Source: Cordylochernes scorpioides (lineage: Eukaryota > Arthropoda > Arachnida > Pseudoscorpiones > Chernetidae). Taken from it: DNA of 64,000 nucleotides. Where the stretch lies: NCBI GenBank assembly GCA_030710605.1, contig CP092874.1, positions 74,589,044 through 74,653,043 of the forward strand. The letters run 5' to 3'. Below, one piece after another: positions 11,551 to 21,844 of this stretch (its first letter is position 1; each line of letters starts with the position of its first letter). Made by a program: the position numbers and the translations under genes. The notes under the pieces are model-generated. The model did no database searches and had not been told where the DNA came from. It saw only the letters and a list, made by a program, of their open reading frames with translations.

Positions 11551-12146
11551 TTTAAAATAAAAGAGACTTTTGCAAATTTTGATTATATATATTTTTAATG
11601 CATATCTTGTATATATATAATTTTATACATAGTATATTCATTTTATTTTAGTATATAATTATTAAATCAATAATTAGTTTAGCATACTCTAATATTTTAT
11701 TTACAATATAGTTTTGGTAAAAATATAAAATATACTATATGATTATAAAATTTGAGTTTTACAACGACATTGACATTTTAAAAATAGCATTATTAAATCC
11801 TCTAAAATATATAAGTGTTATTATACTTTTGAAGTTAACTTGTGCCATGAAGAATTTTTATTAACTGTAAGACATTGTGTCTCAAAGGAGTAAATTCTCA
11901 TAAATGCACAAAAATATACCGAATTAAAAATGTCCTTAATAAAACCAAAAAGTATATATTTCATGAATATATTTGATGAAAACGTGCTTAAATGATAAAT
12001 TTCATTTTAAATTCTAATAAAAATACTATATGGGTTTAAACAAAAATTATGAGTTTTCAATAACGAATATATTGTAATTAAAAAGGCATATATTGGATCA
12101 AAATATCATTTATTTTACCAATATTTCAGTTGTAAAATAAATAAAT
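11551..12146. other. AT-rich DNA without recognised features
   Basis: Very AT-rich, with no frame worth calling. A diverged half of the 14142-type palindromic MITE (AAAAAGGCATATATTGGAT) lies near 12080-12130. Confidence 0.5.
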
Positions 12147-13397
12147 TGTAACGTAAAAAATTAGGGAACGACAAACTTCAGAATGACACAGCAATTAATT
12201 TAATGGAAAAAATATTAGAAAAAAAAATAAAAGATAAGTGGGTCAGGTGTTGATATTAAAAATAAAGAAGGCATCTCCTGACCACGAGCACATGTGCTTT
12301 TTAGATGGCAGAGCACCATCTAGTGGAGTAAAAATAAACTAAACGTTTATATTTAGCTTGCTCCGTGATATTTGGCCAACCCAATTTCTTGATAAATCAA
12401 GAAAAGCCATCCACGAACGCGTTTCGCGATGTTGGCGCTCGTCAGCGTGGAGTAGGCTGTAACCACTGCGACCAAAAAGATTTTTGGTCCCAATGGCTTC
12501 TTGAGATTTCAAGAAATGGGTATTTAAGGCCAAATTTGCGTAAAGACGCTTTACACATGAAAAACCATAGAAAAAAATAATAGATAAGTGGGTCAGATGT
12601 TGATATTAAAAATAAAGAAGACATTTCCTGACCACGAGCACATGTGCTTTTTAGATGGCAAGCTAAATAAACGTTTAGTTTATTTTTGCTCCACTAGATG
12701 GCGCTCTGCCATCTAAAAAGCACATTTGCTCGTGGTCAGGAGATGCCTTCTTTATTTTTAATTTATTTAATGTAAAACCCAAAATTAAAATTAATAAAAT
12801 AGCAGAGAGGTAATTAGAAAATTTTACAGTGTATCAAAATACGAATATCCAAATTAAAAATATTTTCATAGAATAATAAATAATCTGCTACATAGCTCCT
12901 TCCCTATGGGAGCTGTGACCCACAGCTTGCTATTTTTGTTGCTACTGACATGGATCTGACGTGTTTCTGTCAAGTTTTACCTCGGAGTCTTGGACGTCTG
13001 TCGCTAGTAGTTTTGCGTCCTTTTTCTTGCGGCGTGAAGAGCGGCTTTGTTGTCGTATCGTCAGTAAGGACCTGGTCATCTTGGAGGGTTTTCTTTACTT
13101 GACACGGCAGTGGAATCCTGAAACCAGTCTCTGAGAATGTAGATCATAGCAGCCATGGCCTAAAGTTCTCGGCGATCTTCAGTTTGTCTTCCCTAATCTA
13201 CCAGCATCTTCACCAAATGTAACGTAGAAAATTAGGGAAAGACAAACTTCAGAATGACACAGCAATTTATTTAATGTAAAACCCAAAATTAAAATTAATA
13301 AAATAGCAGAGAGGTAATGAGAAAATTTTACAGGGTATCAGAATACAATATATCGAAATTGATCATCTTTTCATAGAATAATGAATAATCTGCTAAA
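12147..13397 (-). mobile_element. TRIM-like miniature LTR retroelement
   Basis: Two related terminal repeats of about 180 bp (left 12147-12892 once a nested MITE is subtracted; right 13218-13397) begin TGTAACGTA and share TAAAACCCAAAATTAAAAT and CTTCAGAATGACACAGCAAT. Between them lie only about 325 bp (12893-13217) with no ORF. On the minus strand TTTGGTGAAGATGCTGG abuts the right repeat (primer-binding-site position), and a purine-rich AGGGAAGGAGCTA abuts the left one (polypurine-tract position). This is the architecture of a terminal-repeat retrotransposon in miniature, which must borrow all enzymes. A diverged related LTR lies at 47815-48000. Confidence 0.65.
12204..12769. repeat. Foldback MITE nested in the left TRIM LTR, family B
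   Basis: Arms 12245-12360 and about 12600-12769 are inverted copies (GACCACGAGCACATGTGC, TTTTTAGATGGCAGAGC). The middle holds a partial extra copy of one arm (12585-12665). Near-identical sequence flanks the element, ending ATTTAATG on both sides, consistent with an 8-bp target duplication within the LTR. A related element lies at 34030-34260. Small frames inside (for example 12365-12580) are not credible genes. Confidence 0.8.
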
Positions 13398-14141
13398 ATA
13401 TTATAAATAAAATGATAAAAATATGTCTTCATCTCAATATCTTTCATTTAAATGTGCATAAACCCTTTATTCCAGGCATTACATTTTTTTAAAAAGTCGC
13501 TTTAAGAAATATTATTTTATTTTCTACGCTATTATGCAATCATTATTCCTTTTAAAATGAAAATATTTTAAAATATATATTTTTGGAACACATTTATTAA
13601 TAAAAAACACACACAACCAAATGTAATTCCACTAGACCGCGAGGGGCGCTGGTTGCGAGTTAAATTGGCGAGTAGATAAATTTGTAAATAAAATTACAAC
13701 GAAAAGTTATTTTTTTAAATTTAATTAGCCTTTAACCTTTTCCAGGGCAAAAAAGTGTGACATGGGAAATTTTGTAATATTTACTCCAGTAGGTTAGAAG
13801 TTTATCGATAAATAAACAGCCAAATTTTGATTTTTATAATAATGGAGATAGATTTTATCTCAAGTATAGGTTTGGTATAGGTAATGAATATTTTCTCATG
13901 GTAAGTAGAGGTTGGCAACTGCTCATACTGTAAATATAACACGTGTAACAGCAGTTTGTACTTGAAATGCTAGAAATGTTACTAGGCCAGAAATAAAATA
14001 AAATGGGTTAACAGTATAAGGAATAAAGAAGTCTTTAGAAGATTGAAAGGGGCCTGTTGAAAGTCATCAGAAAAAAATGGCTTGGATATATATTAAGTAG
14101 ATTGTTCTGAAAATAGAGCAATCCATACTTAAATCATCAGA
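13398..14141. other. AT-rich DNA without recognised genes
   Basis: No supported ORF. A short GC-richer patch (GACCGCGAGGGGCGCTGG, about 13635-13652) stands out, but I cannot identify it. Confidence 0.4.
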
Positions 14142-14368
14142 TAGTAAAAAGGCATATATTGGATTGAATAAAATATTTATTTGCCAATATTTCGGTTCGC
14201 TGAACGCCAATCTTTATCGAGGCATTACATTTTATATACACTATATGTATACAAGTGTATATATGTGTATACAAAAATGAAATGCCTCGATAAAGGTTGG
14301 CGTTCAGTCAACCGAAATATTGGCAAATAAATATTTTATTCAATCCAATATATGCCTTTTTACTATCT
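14142..14368. repeat. Long-palindrome MITE, family C
   Basis: Arms of about 95-100 bp are almost perfect reverse complements: AGATAGTAAAAAGGCATATA on the left mirrored by the right end ...TTTTTACTATCT. They include a GGCGTTCAG-type segment and CCAATATTTCGG. The spacer is AT-rich (TATACACTATATGTATAC). Other copies: 20641-21031 (split by a LINE end) and 61640-62090 (split by a solo LTR); half copies lie near 12080. Confidence 0.9.
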
Positions 14369-14676
14369 TCTTCTTTCTTATCTCCACACTGGGTGAAGTA
14401 GAATGCAGCTGCCTTTGTCATCAAGACTGGGAGCACTACTCAGTGGCAGGCCGACTTATCTCCAAAAGAAATGGCCGCCTCTGACATGAGGAACAGTAGC
14501 CATATGCAGCCGCTCCTAACATGGAGTACAAACGCTGCTTATCCTGTATCCCTGGATTAGGAGCCCTTACAGGGTACTATCAGCCGGGCCAGCTGTGCCC
14601 AGGTTTTTCAGTGAGCTTGTTACTGCTCCCCCTCCTCCTTTTTCATCCAGGCTTGGGACCGGCAAAGGCGGAGTTA
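14369..14676 (-). mobile_element. SINE-like retroposed insertion with 12-bp target duplication
   Basis: Inserted in the right end of the MITE. TTTTTACTATCT occurs immediately before (14357-14368) and after (14677-14688). The inserted strand starts TCTTCTTTCTTATCT, i.e. an AGATAAGAAAGAAGA tail on the minus strand, typical of a target-primed retroposon. A plus-strand relative lies at 45935-46064 with the same tail. The body is GC-rich and non-coding; no RNA polymerase III boxes are clear, so the source RNA is unknown. Confidence 0.7.
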
Positions 14677-14688
14677 TTTTTACTATCT

Positions 14689-15739
14689 AATTAAGTAGAT
14701 TGATGAAGAAAGTTCCAGATGGCATGAATGGAAAGATAGCTGTTGGAATAGAAAAAGAAATGGACTGACGGACTGAATGGGAATGAGAAACTACAAAGAG
14801 CTCAAGATAGAGAAGTATGGCGCCGCTACTGAAGACCAACAGGACCTGCTTAAAAGGGCAGGAAGGAAAGAAGAATGTAACAGAACTTTTGTTGCTTTCA
14901 TTCACTGATAGGAATTTGGATATGGTTCTGAAATCTATCTCAGAAACTGTTGAAATAATTCAATTATTTTCTTTAAAGGTTTCGTTTCGGGTTTCAAACC
15001 TTGCTGATGATTTGAAGACCACACTCTGCCAAGATTGGCAAGTGGGATCATAGCAATGTGAATCACTACAGTAATGTTCAGTAGTTTATTTAAGGACGGC
15101 AATTTCCTTAATGACCATAGATGACAATACAATTGAAGGAAACACGTACGCCAGGTTATGTAAACACCGGATCAGCACAAGATGTGTTTGAGTGAAAATA
15201 TAAACATTTGTGGACAAAGGTATCTCTGATAGTTTTTATAAAGAAATTTATTATTCGATGATGATATGTGTCGCTTAAAGAACGTCACAGATTAATTACC
15301 AAACGTTCGTATATATATAATTTATAGTGATTTTGAAGTAGATAATGACCTTTATAAAAAGCTGTACCAATGTTAAGAACGATACATTTGTTGATAAGAA
15401 ACATTTCTCGTTGTTTTAGTAAAAGATTTTCTTCTTTGAAGAACACATGGCAACTAGAGAATCTTTACCGCCCTATCATATCAACCGATGGCTGGGGAGA
15501 CAGAAGGGAGCTCTGCTAGGAAGAACACCAATCATCAGACTAGCAATATGCAAATTAACAAAGAGCGCGACCATAACATCGTCTGTAACTTTGGGCTCCG
15601 GCCGTTAGAGGTCGCCAGAAAAGTGCAAGACAAAGATGGCGGAGCGACAAGGAAATATTCGTCTGCGACGGTCACAAGGTGGCGCCACGTTACGTAAGGG
15701 CGGGAAAACCGGTGCTTAATGTGGAGAATCTGACAGCGT
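14689..15739. other. Unassigned DNA with a CpG-containing patch
   Basis: No convincing gene. The stretch 15460-15735 is GC-rich and CpG-containing (GGCTCCGGCCGTTAGAGG, AAGATGGCGGAGCG) and stands out from AT-rich surroundings. It could be a remnant of a promoter-like or element 5' UTR sequence. The 69-codon frame there (15488-15697) shows no known motif. Confidence 0.35.
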
Positions 15740-16085
15740 CGGTTGTTTGGCTGGCTGCCACAGCTGATGTTCTAGGACAGACTTTTGAGATGAAGTCTGG
15801 ATGTTCCCGTTGGTTGTTTGGCTGGTTGCCACAGCTGATGTTCCAGCACAGACTTGTGAGATGAAGTCTGGATGTTCCCGTTGATTGTTTGGCTGGCTGC
15901 CACAGCTGATGTTCCAGCACAGACTTGTGAGATGAAGTCTGGATGTTCCCGTTGGTTGTTTGGCTGGCTGCCACAGCTGATGTTCCAGCACAGACTTGTG
16001 AGATGAAGTCTGGATGTTCCCGTTGATTGTTTGGCTGGCTGCCACAGCTGATGTTCTTGCACAGACTTGTTCGGACTCGTTTTGC
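15740..16085. repeat. 71-bp tandem repeat, about 4.8 copies
   Basis: Units start at 15740, 15811, 15882, 15953 and 16024, each opening with GGTTGTTTGGCTGGCTGCCA or a GATTG variant, and most containing CACAGCTGATGTTC and GATGAAGTCTGGATG. The second base alternates G/A between neighbours, hinting at amplification of two-unit blocks. Long minus-strand frames across it are repeat artefacts. Confidence 0.93.
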
Positions 16086-16194
16086 TAGCTACCACAACTT
16101 TTGGTTCAGCACATAGATCATTAAATAGACGTTTATCTGAAATTATTAGCACATTTTCTTCCAGGTAAAATTTCAATCAATATTTCGGCTATTA

Positions 16195-16376
16195 AATTGG
16201 CCCATCCATATTGCCAGCTAAACTTTCTTTTGTAGATTCAGAAGATTTCATGAAGACGCCTCTGGACTGAGGAATGTCATAGTCCGAAACCATAGTCTCA
16301 AGGTGGCGTTCTGATTTGCTAAAGCTGGTGTTGTATCATTCTCGCTGACCCGAGTTCGCTAGATTACAGATGGTGC
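16195..16376. repeat. Diverged single unit of the 319-bp foldback family
   Basis: Shows clear but diverged similarity to the right-arm unit of the 16889-18113 element (TTGGCCCATCCATATTGCC, GTAGATTCAGAAGATTTCAT, AAAGCTGGTGTTGT). It is an older relative only about 500 bp away. Confidence 0.7.
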
Positions 16377-16536
16377 TTTTGTTTATGTGTCAATTTTGAA
16401 GGAAAAGATATCGTTTATTTTTATTGTTAATTTTCTCTCAGCAAAATTCCTAACATCTAGACCTTTAAAAGTTATTGGAAATGGCACAAAAAGTTCACAA
16501 CCTCCTAGAGTTGGTGTAGGACTACCTAAACCAGGG

Positions 16537-16640
16537 ATATGGAACGCTTCATGATTTTGCGTGTCATCCTTGCGCAGGAGCCATGTTAATCTTCTCTCTA
16601 TCATTCCTTTTGTAGTATATGTACCGCCGAACAAGCGTGT
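16537..16640 (-). pseudogene. U6: U6 snRNA retropseudogene
   Basis: The minus strand reads as U6 spliceosomal RNA almost end to end: CGGTACATATACTA near the 5' end, GAGAAGATTAACATGG, then CCTGCGCAAGGATGACACGC and GAAGCGTTCC. Functional residues have changed: the ACAGAGA box reads AGAGAGA and the AGC triad (TTAGCATGG) reads AAC. CCTAAACCAGG occurs on both sides (about 16525-16535 and 16651-16661), a target-site duplication. So it is a LINE-mobilised processed pseudogene, not a working U6 gene. Confidence 0.92.
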
Positions 16641-16888
16641 ACAGGGATCCCTAAACCAGGTATAAGAAGAAGAAATGTAGCATTCAGAAAAATGTTTAAA
16701 ATCCAAACAAGTGATAAACAAATATCACGGCAATTCGTCTTATTAAAGAGCTCTGTTTTCTCATCTATCGTTCACAGGAATATATCGACCCGTTTTATTT
16801 ACTCTCTCAGTCTCGCAGTCCATCGGTGGCGGAGTCTTTCCCGCGGTGGGAGCTACCAATGAAGAACTTATATATATATATTTATATA

Positions 16889-18113
16889 GATGGAAAATTT
16901 GCCGGGAGGAAATTAATCCATAGAAGCAATGGGCGCCTCTCCCGTCAAAATAAACGTCAAAAACTGACGCCATCTATTGACCGTCGCCGCAACTAGCGGC
17001 CTCGGGTCGGTGACAAAGCCACAACACCAGCTTTGGCAAACTGAGAAGCGTCCACCTAGAGACCATGGTTTCGGGCTAATGGCCCTCGTCAGTCTAGGGC
17101 GGACTTTATTCCATGAGATCCACACGGGATCTAATGGAATCTTCACAATCTACCAAAGAGGTGTTTTGCTGGCAATGTGGCTGGGCCAAATCTATGGCTA
17201 GAATATAGATGGAAAATTTGCCGGGAGGAAATTAATCCATAGAAGCAATGGGCGCCTCTCCCGTCAAAATAAACGTCAAAAACTGACGCCATCTATTGAC
17301 CGTCGCCGCAACTAGCGGCCTCGGGTCGGTGACAAAGCCACAACACCAGCTTTGGCAAACTGAGAAGCGTCCACCTAGAGACCATGGTTTCGGGCTAATG
17401 GCCCTCGTCAGTCTAGGGCGGACTTTATTCCATGAGATCCACACGGGATCTAATGGAATCTTCACAATCTACCAAAGAGGTGTTTTCCTCCCGGCAAATT
17501 TTCCATCTATATTCTAGCCATAGATTTGGCCCAGCCACATTGCCAGCAAAACACCTCTTTGGTAGATTGTGAAGATTCCATTAGATCCCGTGTGGATCTC
17601 ATGGAATAAAGTCCGCCCTAGACTGACGAGGGCCATTAGCCCGAAACCATGGTCTCTAGGTGGACGCTTCTCAGTTTGCCAAAGCTGGTGTTGTGGCTTT
17701 GTCACCGACCCGAGGCCGCTAGTTGCGGCGACGGTCAATAGATGGCGTCAGTTTTTGACGTTTATTTTGACGGGAGAGGCGCCCATTGCTTCTATGGATT
17801 AATTTCCTCCCGGCAAATTTTCCATCTATATTCTAGCCATAGATTTGGCCCAGCCACATTGCCAGCAAAACACCTCTTTGGTAGATTGTGAAGATTCCAT
17901 TAGATCCCGTGTGGATCTCATGGAATAAAGTCCGCCCTAGACTGACGAGGGCCATTAGCCCGAAACCATGGTCTCTAGGTGGACGCTTCTCAGTTTGCCA
18001 AAGCTGGTGTTGTGGCTTTGTCACCGACCCGAGGCCGCTAGTTGCGGCGACGGTCAATAGATGGCGTCAGTTTTTGACGTTTATTTTGACGGGAGAGGCG
18101 CCCATTGCTTCTA
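16889..18113. repeat. Four-unit foldback element (1.2-kb palindrome)
   Basis: Two tandem ~319-bp units on the left face two tandem units in inverted orientation on the right. The symmetry axis is at 17517, with a 61-bp unpaired centre (17487-17547). Arm sequences look identical by eye. The outer left end is GATGGAAAATTTGCCGGG; the right end stops earlier, at CATTGCTTCTA. The direct repeat TATATATTTATATA lies immediately outside on both sides (16875-16888, 18112-18125), so a target duplication lies within it. Mirror frames of 77 and 74 codons in each unit are by-products of the repeat. Confidence 0.92.
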
Positions 18114-18277
18114 TATATTTATATATGTGTTATATAAAGGTAATATTTAAAATGTTATTTTAATTTAAATATTTTTCATAGATTCAAATATTCTGTTAAG
18201 TCGACCGCCAGAGGTCGCGCTTTCTGTTTATATAATCCGTTGTTGTTGTTTCCCAATGGCCGTTGGCCTAGGCATAC

Positions 18278-19024
18278 ATGAATCCTGCCAAGAAGAAAAA
18301 GAAGGCCTACAAGCCCATCGTGAACGTCGCCGACCTGGAGAGGGAAGATGAGATGGTGATCTCACGCAACTGCAGCATCCTGAGCTCCATTGGCCATCCT
18401 GCCCTGAAATCCCTGTATGAGGACCTGATCCGCTACATCGCCTCGCGGACTGAAATGATCAAGGCCCTCGCTACCGAAGTAGAGAACCTCACTGACACCC
18501 TCGAGTCCTTCGCAGAGTTGGACGAAATTGAGGAGGCCAACAAGCCCAAGACTGCTTGCCGCGGCACTCAAACCTGCCCTGCTCCTTCCTGCAAGGAAAC
18601 CAGCTCCCAGACTGACCCAATCAAGCGAGCCACTCCTGCTCCTGCTGCTCTCCCTGCCAAGAAGCCTGCCTCCAACTTGCCTGCTCCTGCTCCAACCAAA
18701 AGGAAGCAGTCTGAGGCTCCCAACCCGCCTGCAAAGAGGACAAACCTGAATGGTCCTTCAAAACCTGCGCCTTCCCGCGTATCCAAGCCTGCGGCCGCCC
18801 AAGTGATCCTTCATGGAGAAAAATCGGCGGCCCACACAGTGGTTATCTCTGATGACCCACAGGCTGACCCAAGAGAAATGCTAAAAGCTGTCCGCGCTGC
18901 CCACACTCTCCCCCAAGGCGTTTGGGCCTCCCTGCACACCAAGGGGAAGCTGGTCCTCCACTCCAGTAATCCTGACACCATCCCTGAAGTGACAACCTCC
19001 CTGGCCAGCAAGTTGAGTAGATGA
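18278..19024 (+). CDS. LINE ORF1, N-terminal part
   Basis: Predicted 248-residue protein starting MNPAKKKKKAYKP, with an acidic/helical segment (residues about 50-95) and a Pro-Ala-Lys-rich linker (about 105-175). Base composition is far more GC-rich than the surroundings, and third positions favour C/G. The end (SSNPDTIPEVTTSLASKLSR) together with the next frame resembles the middle of the nucleic-acid-binding ORF1 of R1/Jockey-like LINEs. The next ORF overlaps by four bases (ATGA at 19021-19024). Either this is a natural stop/restart or a one-base frameshift has split one ORF1; I favour the frameshift. Confidence 0.7.
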   Translation: MNPAKKKKKAYKPIVNVADLEREDEMVISRNCSILSSIGHPALKSLYEDLIRYIASRTEMIKALATEVENLTDTLESFAELDEIEEANKPKTACRGTQTCPAPSCKETSSQTDPIKRATPAPAALPAKKPASNLPAPAPTKRKQSEAPNPPAKRTNLNGPSKPAPSRVSKPAAAQVILHGEKSAAHTVVISDDPQADPREMLKAVRAAHTLPQGVWASLHTKGKLVLHSSNPDTIPEVTTSLASKLSR

Positions 19025-19530
19025 AGGTCCGCCAGCAGAAGGAGATCCTGCCACGGATCTGCCTCTTCAAAGTGGATGAGGAGACATCCAACTCCACAAT
19101 TGAGGAGACCTTCCTGGAAACCGCTGCTGTTAGAAAACTTCCTGGGGACAAGGTGGTGCGCGTGGCGCACCGTTCTGCACCCAGAAGCGGGACCTGCACC
19201 GCCTTCATCGAGGTGGACCTCAAGACCTTTAGAGCCCTGGGCGTTCGCGGGAGAATCGTGGTTGATGGAGTAATCCTCAACTTCGAGGAGTCCGTCCGCG
19301 CCCGCGTCTGCTTCCGCTGTTGTGGCTTCGGCCACAACTCTGCCCAATGCTCCAGAGCTCCTAAGTGCTTCCACTGCGGTCAAGACGGCCATGAAGGCCG
19401 CGCCTGCCCATCCATTGCTGACCAGCGCACCTCCAAATGTGCCAACTGCTGCTCCAAGAGCCTTCCTGACAAGCACGAGGCGAGAGCCTCAAGCTGCCCC
19501 ATCCTGAAGTCTAGGGCCCTCAAGTTCTAG
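19021..19530 (+). CDS. LINE ORF1, zinc-knuckle part
   Basis: 169 residues ending in Gag-like CCHC zinc knuckles: CFRCCGFGHNSAQC and CFHCGQDGHEGRAC (both C-x2-C-x4-H-x4-C), then a third, stretched knuckle, CANCCSKSLPDKHEARASSC. These bind the element's RNA in the retrotransposition particle. The first part (ILPRICLFKVDEETSN) matches the usual region just upstream of the knuckles. It is in the -1 frame relative to the preceding ORF, overlapping by ATGA. No ORF2 (endonuclease/RT) follows, so the copy is 3'-truncated or rearranged. Confidence 0.8.
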   Translation: MKVRQQKEILPRICLFKVDEETSNSTIEETFLETAAVRKLPGDKVVRVAHRSAPRSGTCTAFIEVDLKTFRALGVRGRIVVDGVILNFEESVRARVCFRCCGFGHNSAQCSRAPKCFHCGQDGHEGRACPSIADQRTSKCANCCSKSLPDKHEARASSCPILKSRALKF

Positions 19531-19699
19531 GCTTCAAGGACCTTCTGCCTCCAATTCCATCTGCCACTTCTACTGGATTCCTGGCCAATTCAATGCTCCT
19601 GCCTCACTGCACCCTGGCGCTGTTTCCCTGCTTGCCCAACGTTTCCACTACCCCTGCGAGACATCTCCTGCCGCCAGATCCTAGGGTCCCTTGCCACCT

Positions 19700-19970
19700 G
19701 ACATCGCGCTTGGGCTCAAAAATCATAACTTTTGGTTAGTAGCCCGTAAAACCATATTTTCTCTTTCCCAATGGCCCATATTTGGTCATAGTGGTTTTAT
19801 ATATTCCGCTTTACGAGGCCATTGGGGCTCAAAAATCATTTATTTTGGTTAGCAGCCCCGTAAATAAAGAGATTTTCTCTCTTCCCGATGGCCCGGTTAG
19901 CAGCCCCGTAAATAAAGATATTTCCGTTTCCCGATGGCCGGCTCAAACCGTTTGTAAATTATGTAAATAA
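19700..19970. repeat. Short tandem repeats after LINE ORF1
   Basis: Three to four imperfect units share GGGGCTCAAAAATCAT, TTTTGGTTAGCAGCCCCG and CCCAATGGCC. CCCAATGGCC also occurs just upstream of ORF1 (about 18252), so these may be the element's 5' UTR-type repeats. Confidence 0.6.
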
Positions 19971-20189
19971 GTTTATTTTTTCATTCTTATATACGCCTTA
20001 AGCCAGGCAGTACTTTTATCAAATTATGTTTTTTATATATTCCATAAGCTCAGTTAAAGCAATTACTGATCAAAACTATTTTTATTATTATACTTTCAAT
20101 ATTTTTGCCACGACTGCATTACCATAGCATAACCCTCTAGATAATCAAAAATCAACAGAAATATCATTATTTTTATAACATATTTGTCG

Positions 20190-20545
20190 TAAACCCGGGT
20201 AAGACAACAAGCGAGTTGGAAGCAGTCGGGGTTGAGTGGCAAGGCGTGCAGAATGGGAAGTCCGCACGGGACAGTAAGGACAAAGTTTGGGATCAAAGGA
20301 CGCTCTTCTAGTATGTCTCACGTGGCACCAGGACCATGAGAAAGTTGAGGATTAACTGAGGAAAAGCTCGGCGTCCAGCCTGAAGCCGCGGGGACCGTCG
20401 TGAGATGAGAATGGCCTAGAACTCCGCGGGGCTGTCCGAAAATATCCACTGTAACCTAACTAACTGTCAACATCTGGACGCTCCTTCTTTTGTCCCTCTC
20501 TGGATCCCCGGGTGTCCCGTGGCAAGCTGGTGTCACTTTGAGACG
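20190..20545. other. GC-rich non-coding island
   Basis: Abruptly GC-rich compared with both flanks (GAAGCCGCGGGGACCGTC, GGATCCCCGGGTGTCCCG). There is no convincing ORF and no LTR or tRNA-like ends that I can see. It is probably part of an unrecognised element. Confidence 0.35.
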
Positions 20546-20640
20546 ACTAGAAAAGACGTCATACTTTATCACTTACATATCACATTGTTTAAATTACGAT
20601 ATATATATGTATATTTATCAATTATTTTATATATTTATAT

Positions 20641-21031
20641 CTTAGATAGTAAAAAGGCATATAATGGATTGAATAAAATATTGGCAAATAAATATTTTAT
20701 TCAATCCAATATACAACAACAACAACAACAACAAAAGCCTTTATTTAGGGCCTCTCGCCCTATACAGGATTCGCCAGTTCACAATGGATGGGGAGAACAC
20801 TGTGTGGCCTTTTTCCGGGATATAGTCTTGTGGAATCCAAATATCGCCATCGCTATATACCTATTTTTTGATATTTCATTAATTAGTGCCGGAAATGAAG
20901 GACAAAGTTGCCCCGTTTTATCATTTAGTTTTCGTCTTTTCTCAGACAGAGCAGCACAGTCAAATAAGTAGCGCAACATCTCCGTTGTTATTCCTTATTC
21001 AATCCAATATATGCTATTTTACTATCTAATG
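20641..21031. repeat. Family C palindromic MITE, interrupted by a LINE end
   Basis: Same ends as 14142-14368 (AGATAGTAAAAAGGCATATA ... TTTTACTATCT). It is split by the LINE fragment at 20714-20995, and the left arm lacks the GGCGTTCAG segment. Confidence 0.85.
20714..20995 (-). mobile_element. 5'-truncated LINE 3' end with 16-bp target duplication
   Basis: On the minus strand the fragment begins inside a LINE C-terminal finger region (YLFDCAALSEKRRKL, compare HYLFHCPFLHEKR of the LINE at the window start). It continues through a stop and 3' UTR with AATAAAGGC and ends in a TTG repeat. The 16-bp TATTCAATCCAATATA is present on both sides (20698-20713 and 20996-21011), the hallmark of target-primed reverse transcription. 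Confidence 0.88.
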
Positions 21032-21291
21032 ATTTAAGTATGATTGCTCTATTTTCAGAACAATATATTTATTTATTCATTTATTTATTATTATATAATT
21101 TTATTTATTCATATTTATATTCTGTATTTAACCTTATATAATCTTATATGGCCATTGTAATAAATCAGTTTAAATCTCAATCTCTCTCTCTTTATATTAT
21201 TTTAAACTTTATTTGTAAATTTCTACTTCTTGTTACCTTCTTTTTTGGTTTAAATATTGTATATTATAGAACGAAAGGTTTTAATAAATAC

Positions 21292-21833
21292 TGTTGCGTT
21301 GTTGGTTGACAAAGAATAACTTCCGTAGGTACAAAGGATCTTTAGGACTTTATTTAAGCCAAAATAATTACAGAAGAGTGCAAAAATAAAACAATAACAA
21401 TAAAGAAAACAGCAGTTACAAACTCACCAACTTGCAGCACAGTGTGGGAAAGCAGGAGCAGAACAGGAGACAGAAGTTCGTAAAACCTTCTAGAATCTTC
21501 CAGGAAGTACACCGGCGTCGGCGGTAAGCAGCAGTCCGACCTCTTGAGACAGCAGCGTTTGCTTGGAGTCCACCACGTAGCTTCGTTCTTCTACTTCTTT
21601 TTCTTATCTATCTTCCTCCCTGGCATGAGTTTCTCATCCCTATATATCCCGGAGTAGATCTTTCTAGGACGGTCACGGTTGGTCAGCCAATCAGAAAGCC
21701 GCGAGCACCGAGCGTTGCGCAATAGCTTTGGATTGGCCAATCAGTTGTCTTCCGCTTTTTCTACATGATTCTTAAACGCTCTAGAACATTCTCTCTCCCT
21801 CCATCTGGAATGTGCTTTTATTTGTACGTAACA
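21292..21833 (-). repeat. 3' LTR of the deleted Gypsy element
   Basis: Begins TGTTGCGTTGTTGGTTGAC and ends TACGTAACA on the plus strand. The minus-strand reading has a TATA-like GATATATAGG. It differs from the 5' LTR by about 15 positions and small indels. Confidence 0.9.
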
Positions 21834-21844
21834 CTGCCCCCTCC

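Noticed and set aside
14817-15053. 78-codon frame starting MAPLLKTNRTCLK
   Set aside because: Composition and lack of any motif suggest chance; no neighbouring element supports it.
15488-15697. 69-codon frame in a CpG-containing patch, considered as a host exon
   Set aside because: No splice-site pair, no recognisable protein motif and no continuation either side.
15690-16176. Overlapping 94-134-codon minus frames over the 71-bp repeat
   Set aside because: 71 is not a multiple of three, so all three frames stay open by chance; repetitive peptide without known domain.
16913-18163. Repeated 77-codon frame starting MKIPLDPVWISWNK on both strands
   Set aside because: Produced by the four-unit palindrome; every unit repeats the frame in mirror orientation, so it carries no coding evidence.
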